DNA of 23,990 nt from Candidatus Profundicultor aquiphilus. Lineage in GTDB: Bacteria > Atribacterota > Atribacteria > Atribacterales > Caldatribacteriaceae. The notes beneath the pieces are model-generated. The model was given only the letters and a program-made list of their open reading frames with translations. It ran no database searches and was not told the origin of the DNA. This document shows positions 8,107 to 14,592 of the stretch, piece after piece (positions within the stretch are counted from its first letter, which is position 1; each line of letters starts with the position of its first letter). A program made the translations under genes and the position numbers. Location of the stretch: contig JABUEZ010000003.1 in NCBI GenBank assembly GCA_013314795.1, positions 1-23,990 on the forward strand. Direction: 5' to 3'.

Positions 8107-8121
8107 GGCTTTTACTCCCTT

Positions 8122-9456
8122 CTACAGGACGGGAAGGTACCGCTCAACTTCATAGGGATGAACCACCAGGCGGTACTCGTCCCATTCGATCATCTTGCTC
8201 TCGATGAGATAGGTGAAAACATGTTCTCCCAGCGTTTCTCGAAGGAGTTTACTCTCCTTTGCCAAGTCAATCGCTTCCTTGAGACTTCCTGGAAGCGACG
8301 CAATACCCAGCATCTCCCGTTCACGCGCGCTCATGTGATACACATCCCGTTCCACCGGTTCGGGCAGGTCATAATTTCCTTCGATTCCCGCCAGTCCTGC
8401 TGCCAGCATCACCGAGAACGCAAGATACGGATTACAGGCCGGATCCGGATGCCGCACCTCAATTCGAGTGGCTTTCTCTCGACCAGGTTTATACATCGGT
8501 ACCCGTACCAGAGCCGAACGGTTACGCCGCGCCCAGCAAATATAAACCGGTGCTTCATACCCGGGTACCAGGCGCTTATATGAATTCACCCACTGATTGG
8601 TTACCAGAGCCATCTCCGGAGCATGACGCAGGATTCCCGCAATGTACTTTTTGGCAATATCCGAAAGGTAATACGGATCTTCAGAATCAAAAAAGGCATT
8701 CCGCTCTCCCTCAAAAAGCGACTGATGGGTGTGCATTCCGGAACCATTGATTCCTGCAATGGGCTTGGGCATAAACGTGGCATACACGCCATGCTTGGAA
8801 GCAATCTCTTTTACCACAATCCGGTAGGTCATCACGTTGTCGGCCATGGTGAGGGCATCGGCATACCGGAGGTCAATCTCATGTTGCGAGCAGGCCACCT
8901 CGTGGTGGCTATACTCCACCCGGATTCCCATATCCTCCAGGGTTCGAATGGTATCCCGTCGCAGGTCCGAGGCCGCATCCAGGGTGGTGAGGTCAAAATA
9001 CCCGCCCTGGTCAAGTGGGGTTGGTTCTTTCTCGTTTTTGAAATAAAAGAATTCCAGCTCTGGCCCCACATAGTAGGTAAACCCCTTCTCGGCCAGTCTC
9101 TTCAAGTTGGTCTTCAGGATATAGCGTGGGTCTCCGGCAAACGGTGTCCCATCGGGGTTCAGCACGTCGCAGAACATCCGGCCAACCTTCTCTACTCCCT
9201 CCCGCCAGGGCAAAAGCTGAAACGTACAGGGATCTGGCATCGCAATCATGTCACTTTCATCGATACGGGCAAACCCTTTGATGGAAGACCCATCAAAACC
9301 CATTCCCTCAAAAAGGGCATTTTCCAGCTCTTCCACCGGAATGGCGAAACTCTTCAATCTCCCCAAAACATCGGTAAACCAGAGACGAATGAACTTCACA
9401 TTATTTTCCCGACAAAAAGCCAAAACCTCTTCCCTGCTTTTCAACGTGCATGCCAT
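8122..9456 (-). CDS. glnA: Glutamine synthetase type I (GSI-alpha-like)
   Basis: GlnA makes glutamine from glutamate, ammonia and ATP as a cytoplasmic dodecamer. At 444 residues it has the length of the GSI-alpha class. Visible family motifs are MGFDGSSIKGF, PELEFFYF, the SHHEVACSQHEIDLRY metal-binding region, the MPKPIAGINGSGMHTHQSL ATP-site region, the NRSALVRVP active-site segment and the EVRHPDPACNPYLAFSVMLAAG glutamate-binding segment. The E. coli-type adenylylation loop (NLYDLPPEE) is not preserved; NYDLPEPVERDVYHMS is alpha-like. The start at 9456 gives the usual N-terminus; the longer in-frame extension to 9525 would translate through a terminator hairpin and is not used. It leads the glutamate synthase operon. 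A consensus promoter and a leader terminator sit directly upstream, pointing to transcriptional regulation. Confidence 0.96.
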   Translation of the reverse strand: MACTLKSREEVLAFCRENNVKFIRLWFTDVLGRLKSFAIPVEELENALFEGMGFDGSSIKGFARIDESDMIAMPDPCTFQLLPWREGVEKVGRMFCDVLNPDGTPFAGDPRYILKTNLKRLAEKGFTYYVGPELEFFYFKNEKEPTPLDQGGYFDLTTLDAASDLRRDTIRTLEDMGIRVEYSHHEVACSQHEIDLRYADALTMADNVMTYRIVVKEIASKHGVYATFMPKPIAGINGSGMHTHQSLFEGERNAFFDSEDPYYLSDIAKKYIAGILRHAPEMALVTNQWVNSYKRLVPGYEAPVYICWARRNRSALVRVPMYKPGREKATRIEVRHPDPACNPYLAFSVMLAAGLAGIEGNYDLPEPVERDVYHMSAREREMLGIASLPGSLKEAIDLAKESKLLRETLGEHVFTYLIESKMIEWDEYRLVVHPYEVERYLPVL

Positions 9457-9484
9457 TTTCCTAACCCCCTTAAGGCAAAATAAA

Positions 9485-9522
9485 AAGGCGCTTTGTCTCC
9501 TTCCTCGGAGACAAAGCGCCTT
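9485..9522 (-). promoter_or_regulatory. Intrinsic terminator in the glnA leader (candidate attenuator)
   Basis: A perfect 16-bp stem (AAGGCGCTTTGTCTCC and its complement) with a 6-nt loop is followed on the - strand by TTTTTATTTTG. It lies between the glnA promoter and the glnA start, about 20 nt before the ATG, so it would stop glnA transcription unless prevented. Just upstream, GCCT-GTGA-AGGC (9518-9529) can form a GNRA-capped hairpin that uses the base of the terminator's left arm. No known riboswitch class was recognised by eye; the glutamine aptamer consensus was not found. Confidence 0.75.
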
Positions 9523-9571
9523 CACAGGCTGTACCTATATCGCCCACCATCAGGCTTTCAAATTTAGGTGC

Positions 9572-9600
9572 ATTATAAACAACTTTCTCTTTGCTGTCAA
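9572..9600 (-). promoter_or_regulatory. Consensus sigma-70-type promoter of glnA and the glutamate synthase operon
   Basis: On the - strand, TTGACA (9595-9600) and TATAAT (9572-9577) are both perfect matches separated by exactly 17 nt. Transcription should begin near 9565 and give a leader of about 110 nt before glnA that contains the terminator hairpin at 9485-9522. A promoter this strong in front of an intrinsic terminator suggests that control is exerted after initiation. Confidence 0.88.
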
Positions 9601-9759
9601 TACCATGTACAAACTTTGCGGTTATAATTTCAAAATAATTACACTGGCACAAATCGTCCTGAAAGAATAAAATACGTTACTCCCGATGCGCACCAATGAA
9701 CGATGAGAATGACCAACTATCGATTTTACGTGTCAGGGTTTTATCTTCTGGAACTGCTC
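9601..9759. other. Gene-free stretch between the glnA promoter and the HepT remnant
   Basis: This is the upper half of the gap of about 300 nt between glnA and the HepT remnant. It is AT-richer than its surroundings. I found no coding frame with homology signs, no RNA gene and no strong hairpin. It may hold upstream binding sites for the glnA promoter, but no inverted repeat stands out. Confidence 0.5.
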
Positions 9760-10200
9760 TCACACCAAATAGTACCCACTGTTATGTGCCGTACAACCTT
9801 TAAAGATATCTTTTGGCAATATAATCGATAAATTCGTCAACATCTTGAAGACGGTGTTGGAGAATTTGATATAGGAGTAGAGATGGACCAGCAAATTTCG
9901 GAACTTAGCCATGTGGGCAAGGTTTTGTGCCAGGCTATCAGGAAGAACCCCATTTTGTCCGAGAGCGGTAAAAACATCGGCATAACTTTCCGGCACACCC
10001 CGGTGTTCACGAGACAGAATATGGTTACCCACATCAATACAACCTTCCATAACCACAATAAAATAATACTTCACGCTCCCCAGGATTTTCGGGTCACCAA
10101 TAATTTTCGCTTTTTCTTCTTTCTGAAATTCCTTCAATATACTTAAGGCCTTCTCGATTTCGCCAAGAAGAAAAGTAATTCTTTCCTTATCGACCGGCAC
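9760..10200 (-). pseudogene. HEPN-domain (HepT-like) toxin gene, frame-disrupted near the catalytic motif
   Basis: HepT proteins are HEPN-fold ribonucleases paired with MNT nucleotidyltransferases that silence them. From a GTG at 10200 (AAGGA about 9 nt upstream) the first roughly 105 residues look intact. They include the four-helix HEPN core and the active-site motif R-x4-H-x-Y in FRNLLVHLY. Directly afterwards the frame yields an unfamiliar tail ending at 9760. In another - strand frame, starting about 5 nt beyond the Tyr codon, the expected HepT C-terminus YQILQHRLQDVDEFIDYIAKRYL appears and stops at 9800-9802. The residues normally lying between these segments are missing, so a short deletion (roughly 16-22 nt, inferred) with frameshift near 9868-9880 is likely. 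The gene overlaps the MNT gene by 14 nt, the usual arrangement. A sequencing or assembly error is the alternative. Confidence 0.75.
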
Positions 10201-10616
10201 CTTGGAGTTCCTTTCGATACTTTTTGATGACCTCCCGAAAATCGAGATATCGTTTCCATCGGGGAAGAAGGAAATTCAACCGAAGTTCTTCATTTTCGTC
10301 CTTGAGAAGAATACCCCGCGAAGCTCTGTATACCAGATGATCAGGTGCATGGTTTAAGACCACAATATCAACCGGTATTCCCAGAGCTTTTTCGATTTCC
10401 TTGTGACAACTCAATGTCGTAAAAGAGGTCACGGACCCGGGGATGTGTGGTATCGCAATATACGGCCACATCGATATCCCGATATGTTTCTCCTTCGGCA
10501 AAAGAGCCGAATAAATAGGCAAAAGGAATGTCTTGGTGTGCGTCAAGAATGACCTGTACCTTTTGCAGGATAATTCTTTTACACTCTGGATGTGGAGCCA
10601 TCTCCATCCCCACCAA
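10187..10616 (-). pseudogene. MNT-domain nucleotidyltransferase antitoxin (MntA-like), frameshifted
   Basis: MntA-type minimal nucleotidyltransferases modify and neutralise their HepT partner. The first part, in the frame entered by TTG 10616 or ATG 10607/10601, contains YLFGSFAEGETYRDIDVAVY. This holds the GS-x-A-x-G and D-I-D metal-binding motifs. That frame then degenerates and stops at 10368. From about 10412 downwards a second frame continues the family pattern: KEIEKALGIPVDIVVLNHA, followed by a typical C-terminus up to 10187. Joined, the parts give about 135 residues, a normal MntA length. One inserted base or two deleted bases near 10395-10415 explains the break. Both active-site aspartates lie before the break. 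The 3' end overlaps hepT, so this was a standard mntA-hepT operon. Confidence 0.75.
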
Positions 10617-10635
10617 TTGCGAAATCTTCGAATGT

Positions 10636-10664
10636 ATTCTATCACTCTCCGCAGTGTTACTCAG
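10636..10664 (-). promoter_or_regulatory. Possible promoter of the mntA-hepT pair
   Basis: On the - strand, an extended -10 TGATAGAAT (hexamer TAGAAT, 10636-10641) is preceded at 17 nt by a weak -35 CTGAGT (10659-10664). It lies 20 nt upstream of the first possible mntA start. The match is modest. Confidence 0.35.
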
Positions 10665-10711
10665 GTAGTGGAGTACACAGCCGTTAAGATTTCAGGGGTC
10701 GTGATTAAAAA

Positions 10712-11782
10712 TCAAAGTGCTGCCACATCTTCCAGAGAAAGAGAAGAAAGCATTTTCCACAGCCGGATGACATTCCAGAGAAGAAAGGCATCTTTTTCGG
10801 TGTGAATACGGATGAGGTGCTTTCCGACGGTGAACTCAAGCACCTTCTTTAAAAAGGTATTTTCACCCCGAATCTGCGAAAAGGGAAAGAGTTCGTCATG
10901 GAGGCGTAAACCTTCTTCTTCAACGATGATAGGGCTGAAGAAAAATCTTTTCAAATGCCCTTCCGGATGAGTGCGTTCGGTCACGAGGGCTCTAGAGAAC
11001 ACCATCCGTCCACGGGTTTCACAGAATGAGGTGAGCAATTTTTCCTGCTCCTTTGCAAAATCCCGCTGAGTACAGCCATTGATGAATCCGTACTCATCGA
11101 TAAACCACTGCGAACCACAGGAAAAACAGATCACCCGGTTCCCCATGCCCTGGATGCTGCGGAAAGCATGACAGAGGGGACAGAAGAAAACTACCCGTTC
11201 AATGCCTTCGGCGCGCCTTTCGCCGAGAAATGGGGTCCAGGTCTTCCGTTGCCATTCCCATTCAGAATGCTGAAAAAAAGCGAGGGGATCATCAGAAAGA
11301 ACCGTAAAACGGATGGAAACCGGGCCAGAGCGAGCATGATCCGCCCAGAGAGGTTTGCGCAACCAGGCCCCCTGAATACGGGCAAAAACCACCGGAACCC
11401 GGATTCTGGCCAGGAGTTTGTCTGTTCCCGGCGCAGCACTTTGGCTCACCCCATTCCAGGGAATGCCACCCTCCGGGAAAAGCCCCACCACTCCTCCTTT
11501 TTCGATAACCCGGATGATATTGCGAGCAGCACAGTAGTCAGGTAGAACCTTTCTTTTGGGAATGGCATCCATGGCCCGAATCAGCGGACCCAGAACTGGA
11601 TGCTGAAAGATGAGCCGATTCGCCACCCAGACGACGGGATAGGGTAAAAGAGCATCGATGAAAAAGGGATCCAGAGCGCTGAGGTGGTTGGCAATGAGCA
11701 AAAAAGGTGGAGACGGAATTTCTCCTTCTCCCCAGAGGGAAAAGTGGTTGAAGAAATACGGGGTGAGAATTTTCTTTCCCAC
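10712..11782 (-). CDS. PlsC-type lysophospholipid acyltransferase with C-terminal zinc ribbon
   Basis: The N-terminal part (about residues 1-190) is a PlsC/LPLAT domain. It has the catalytic NHLSALD box (His33, Asp38), the FPEGG box (102-106) that binds the phosphate, and conserved PKRK and PVVFARI segments. It should transfer an acyl group to lysophosphatidate or a similar acceptor at the membrane face. It is followed by a treble/ribbon-like motif C201-x2-C204-x14-C219-x2-C222 and about 130 further residues that I do not recognise. Ordinary PlsC proteins end near 200-250 residues, so the ribbon plus tail is an addition. The only start codon after the lemA stop in this frame is a GTG at 11782 with a poor ribosome site. 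It follows lemA by 38 nt and is probably in its operon. The acyl donor and acceptor are unknown. Confidence 0.85.
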   Translation of the reverse strand: MGKKILTPYFFNHFSLWGEGEIPSPPFLLIANHLSALDPFFIDALLPYPVVWVANRLIFQHPVLGPLIRAMDAIPKRKVLPDYCAARNIIRVIEKGGVVGLFPEGGIPWNGVSQSAAPGTDKLLARIRVPVVFARIQGAWLRKPLWADHARSGPVSIRFTVLSDDPLAFFQHSEWEWQRKTWTPFLGERRAEGIERVVFFCPLCHAFRSIQGMGNRVICFSCGSQWFIDEYGFINGCTQRDFAKEQEKLLTSFCETRGRMVFSRALVTERTHPEGHLKRFFFSPIIVEEEGLRLHDELFPFSQIRGENTFLKKVLEFTVGKHLIRIHTEKDAFLLWNVIRLWKMLSSLSLEDVAAL

Positions 11783-11820
11783 CTGCCAGAGCCAGGTCTT
11801 CCCTGGTAAATTTCGAGGCT

Positions 11821-12369
11821 CTATGAGAACTGCACCCGTACCGGTTCCCGCCCCTCGCCTTCCACGGCAAAATATTCCCTTTTGGTAAAACCAAAAGCGG
11901 AGGCAAAAAGATTTGCCGGGAATTTTTCAATGGTGGTATTGTAACGGTAGACGGTGTCATTATAGAACTGCCGGGCATAAGCAATTTTATTTTCGGTCTC
12001 GGAAAGTTCCCCCTGAAGACTCTGGAAGTTTTCACTGGCCCGCAGTACCGGATAGGCTTCGGCCACGGCAAAAAGCTGCCGTAAAGCCTGAGTAAGCTGA
12101 TTTTCGGCTGCGCCTTTCTCCTGTGGCCCCTGAGCGCTGATAGCCGCCTGGCGCGCCCGAGCTACGGTTTCAAACACTTCCTTTTCATGCGCTGCATACC
12201 CCTTGACCGTTTCCACCAGATTGGGAATGAGGTCGTATCGGCGCCTTAACTGGACATCCACCTGGGCCCAGGCATTATCAACCCGATTTCGAAAGGTGAC
12301 CAGACGATTGTACAGAGAAATCAAATACAGCCCGACGATGATCACAATAACGAGAATTAACCAGCCCAT
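11821..12369 (-). CDS. lemA: LemA family membrane protein
   Basis: This 182-residue protein has an N-terminal membrane helix (about 3-19) followed by a long helical-bundle domain. The LemA signature is clear: LYNRLVTFRNRVDNAWAQVDVQLRRRYDLIPNLVETVKGYAAHEKEVFETVARAR in positions roughly 18-72. The C-terminal IAYARQFYNDTVYRYNT and FPANLFASAFGF segments are also present. LemA proteins are N-out single-pass proteins of unclear function, linked to envelope homeostasis. The ATG is preceded by AGGAGG at 8 nt and lies 15 nt after the DUF2207 stop. The pairing of LemA with a DUF2207 (YciQ-like) protein is widespread, which supports a joint role. The family call is certain; the function is not. Confidence 0.95.
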   Translation of the reverse strand: MGWLILVIVIIVGLYLISLYNRLVTFRNRVDNAWAQVDVQLRRRYDLIPNLVETVKGYAAHEKEVFETVARARQAAISAQGPQEKGAAENQLTQALRQLFAVAEAYPVLRASENFQSLQGELSETENKIAYARQFYNDTVYRYNTTIEKFPANLFASAFGFTKREYFAVEGEGREPVRVQFS

Positions 12370-12384
12370 CTCATTCGCCTCCTT

Positions 12385-14202
12385 TTATCCTGCACTCGAT
12401 GAACCACCACCACCACCGCCACCGCCACCACCGGAGAATCCTCCACCACTGGTGGTGGCAGTACTCAGAGCTTTCCCAAGGTTAACCATGTTCTCAATGC
12501 CCCGGGAAAGGGCGTCAAAATGTGCCAAACCGGCCATCGTCCCATGAACTGGATAATACCAGGATGGCCCCTGGAATGCAATCTGAGTTTCCTGTGCATA
12601 CCGTTTGAGGTTTTGCAAGAGTTTTTCAGCCACCCCCAGGACTATGGCGTACACCAGGTAATGATCCCAGAGGGGGAGTATTTGTGCAGGTGCTTCCCTC
12701 AAAAGAGAGAAATCGCTCAGGAAACGGCGAAAGGCCATCCAGCGGCGGTATTCTAAAGCTGCCTCTTCGGTCCAGCGAGAAAGGAAGCGCCAGGCCAGAG
12801 CAGCAAGAAGAATGACAACCACAATCATGGGAACAAGAAGAATTGACAAAAATATCAGGGAAGAAGCCCCCACAAAAATGGTCAAAAAACCGGCCACCAC
12901 ATAGGCAAATCCTATCCCTATAAAGAGATTGCGCTTCTTTTCAGAGACTTTATCCAGAATGGGGAAATAATTTTTTTCCACAAACTTTCGCAGTTCCTGG
13001 TACCAGTTTTCGAGAAAGAGAAGCATGTTGCTTTTACTTCCATGCATTTCCCGACCCCATTCTTCGATATCCTCCGTCGTCACCGCATTTCCAGAAGATG
13101 CACGAAGCTGTTTCAGAAGTGAAAGCACTTCCTGCTCCAAGGGATGAAGTTCTTTTTCCCACTCTTTTTCATCTTCTCCTTTTTCCGTAAACTGAAAAGA
13201 AAGAAGCTGCCGGCGCAATAGAATTCCCCGTTTCTCCTCCTCATGAACCGTGAGAAAACCCCGTCGGGCAAGGTCGAAAATCGTGGCAAGGAAAGCCCGG
13301 ACGAGGAGCTGAAAATCCTTTCGCTGACTCAAAGTAACCCCCAGAAAACATGGAGCGATAGGGCGGGGCGGTTCCTGTTCGTATTCTCGCTGGTACGAAG
13401 AGCGTGGTTCCCGGCCATAGCGAAAGTAGTAGACAAAAAAGAGCACCAGATACGCAATCCCCAGTCCACCGAAAAGCAAAAAAAGCGCCATTCCCTGCCG
13501 CACCGGCAAATTCCCGGCTTCAACAAAACCTTTCTCCTCATTGAGAATTGCCTCGTAGCGAGGTTCGTCTTGAAGGGGCACAGCCTGAAAAATACCGGGA
13601 TCCATCAGGAGTCGAGCTTCTACAAAGGTATCTGCCGGGACGTTTTCCAGACGGAAATGCACGCTCCGATAATCTTCAGGGAAAGTCATCTCTCCCGGTG
13701 CAGCCTGAGTGTGGACAAAAAGCTTGAGGAGGTCAGGACTTTTATCCGGAAGTATAAATGTGGTAGACAATTCTTCGATACGGGCATGCTGGTCTTCAAT
13801 TACCTTCCAGTAAAACTCCGCCACGTCCCGAAAGCGTTTGACCACACCCTTAAGGCGATACTGAATCCGGAAAACCCGTACCTCGTCTTGTGCCTGATAG
13901 GAAAAGCGCAAACTCACTTCTTGAGGACTGCGTTCTATTTCAAAGGGGCATGATTCCCCGGTTTTTTCGTCCCAAACACCTTCAAAGATGATATCTTCAA
14001 CACCTTTTCGCAAAAGCGAAAGGCGGGCCCAGGAAAAACTCCCTTCAAAGGAGAAAGAACGCTTTTCAATAACCACAACGTCGCCGTTACCCTGGAGGGT
14101 AAAGACCTGTTCGATGGAGGGATGAAAATAGGATTTCGCCCATCCCGCAGGAGAGACGATCAGCAAAACCAGTAAAAACGTAAGAACATTAAATTTACGC
14201 AT
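12385..14202 (-). CDS. DUF2207 (YciQ-like) membrane protein
   Basis: This 605-residue protein begins with a signal peptide (residues 1-22, ending GWAKS). An extracytoplasmic beta-rich DUF2207 domain (about 24-230) follows, then a first transmembrane helix (about 238-260) and a cytoplasmic or linker region with a winged-helix-like segment (about 295-410). Two close hydrophobic helices follow (about 427-472). The C-terminal WDHYLVYAIVLGVAEKL motif and a glycine-rich tail with ten consecutive glycines before SSSAG are typical of the family. The function is unknown. It starts an operon with lemA and the acyltransferase; GGAGGGG lies just before the ATG, and an extended -10 promoter sits about 25 nt upstream. 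The glycine-rich end is present in many DUF2207 proteins and is not an artefact. Confidence 0.92.
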   Translation of the reverse strand: MRKFNVLTFLLVLLIVSPAGWAKSYFHPSIEQVFTLQGNGDVVVIEKRSFSFEGSFSWARLSLLRKGVEDIIFEGVWDEKTGESCPFEIERSPQEVSLRFSYQAQDEVRVFRIQYRLKGVVKRFRDVAEFYWKVIEDQHARIEELSTTFILPDKSPDLLKLFVHTQAAPGEMTFPEDYRSVHFRLENVPADTFVEARLLMDPGIFQAVPLQDEPRYEAILNEEKGFVEAGNLPVRQGMALFLLFGGLGIAYLVLFFVYYFRYGREPRSSYQREYEQEPPRPIAPCFLGVTLSQRKDFQLLVRAFLATIFDLARRGFLTVHEEEKRGILLRRQLLSFQFTEKGEDEKEWEKELHPLEQEVLSLLKQLRASSGNAVTTEDIEEWGREMHGSKSNMLLFLENWYQELRKFVEKNYFPILDKVSEKKRNLFIGIGFAYVVAGFLTIFVGASSLIFLSILLVPMIVVVILLAALAWRFLSRWTEEAALEYRRWMAFRRFLSDFSLLREAPAQILPLWDHYLVYAIVLGVAEKLLQNLKRYAQETQIAFQGPSWYYPVHGTMAGLAHFDALSRGIENMVNLGKALSTATTSGGGFSGGGGGGGGGGSSSAG

Positions 14203-14225
14203 AACCCCTCCGGATCGTTTCCTTT

Positions 14226-14254
14226 AAAATACCAGGTTTTCCCCTGCAAAGCAA
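14226..14254 (-). promoter_or_regulatory. Candidate promoter of the DUF2207-lemA-acyltransferase operon
   Basis: On the - strand, TTGCTT (14249-14254) lies 17 nt upstream of TATTTT (14226-14231), and the -10 is extended by TGG. Its distance to the ATG at 14202 allows a short leader with the GGAGG site. Confidence 0.55.
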
Positions 14255-14345
14255 GAGCGAACTTCAATCCCCCTTCAGGTACCCCTATTCGAAAGTCCCT
14301 TTATCAGTTACAATGAGGGTAATCCCACAATGAGGAGGTGGAATG

Positions 14346-14591
14346 ATGTACCAAATTCTGATTGTCAAAATCGAAAGTCGTTCCAACCAAGCCCTGAAAG
14401 TCCAGGAAGTGCTGACCAAACATGGATGTGCTATCAAAACTCGTCTGGGACTTCACGAAGTCTCCCCCAATTACTGTGCCGAAGACGGACTGGTCATCCT
14501 GGAACTCAGCGGAAAAAAGGAAGAAATTGATAAACTGCAACAAGATCTGGAAAAGCTGGAAGGGGTTACGGTGCGTTATATTGAGGTATAG
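14346..14591 (+). CDS. Small ACT-like/ferredoxin-fold protein of the iron-only hydrogenase regulator (TM1266-like) type
   Basis: This 81-residue protein has a beta-alpha-beta-beta-alpha-beta layout: YQILIVKIE, a helix through ALKVQEVLTKHG, IKTRLGLHE, GLVILELSG, a helix KKEEIDKLQQDLEKL, and VTVRYIEV. This is the ACT or NikR-C ferredoxin fold, and the length and hydrophobic pattern resemble TM1266-like putative regulators. One Cys (in NYCAED) lies in the middle loop. No DNA-binding domain is present, so the protein may bind a small ligand or a partner. Start 14346 has AGGAGG seven bases upstream; ATG 14343 is also possible. A TACAAT at 14309-14314 could be its -10. It stands alone on +, convergent with the Clp1-like gene only one base away. 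The family assignment is by pattern only. Confidence 0.7.
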   Translation: MYQILIVKIESRSNQALKVQEVLTKHGCAIKTRLGLHEVSPNYCAEDGLVILELSGKKEEIDKLQQDLEKLEGVTVRYIEV

Positions 14592-14592
14592 T

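Noticed and set aside
8290..8370. Tyr-containing YDLPEPV in GlnA as adenylylation site
   Set aside because: The flanking pattern matches GSI-alpha rather than the adenylylated NLYDLPPEE loop, and the 444-residue length is that of the alpha class.
7033..8583. Long open frame (about 500 codons) on + opposite the glutaminase subunit and glnA
   Set aside because: It has no recognisable motifs and lies antisense to two clearly conserved genes; codon bias on the opposite strand explains it.
9470..9549. Possible leader peptide (MVGDIGTACEG...) in the glnA leader
   Set aside because: It has no ribosome site and no run of Gln or another relevant amino acid, and it reads through the terminator stem; probably chance.
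12395..12440. GGN-type repeat (poly-Gly codons) as a microsatellite or assembly artefact
   Set aside because: The glycine-rich tail is a regular feature of DUF2207 proteins, and the stop follows as expected.
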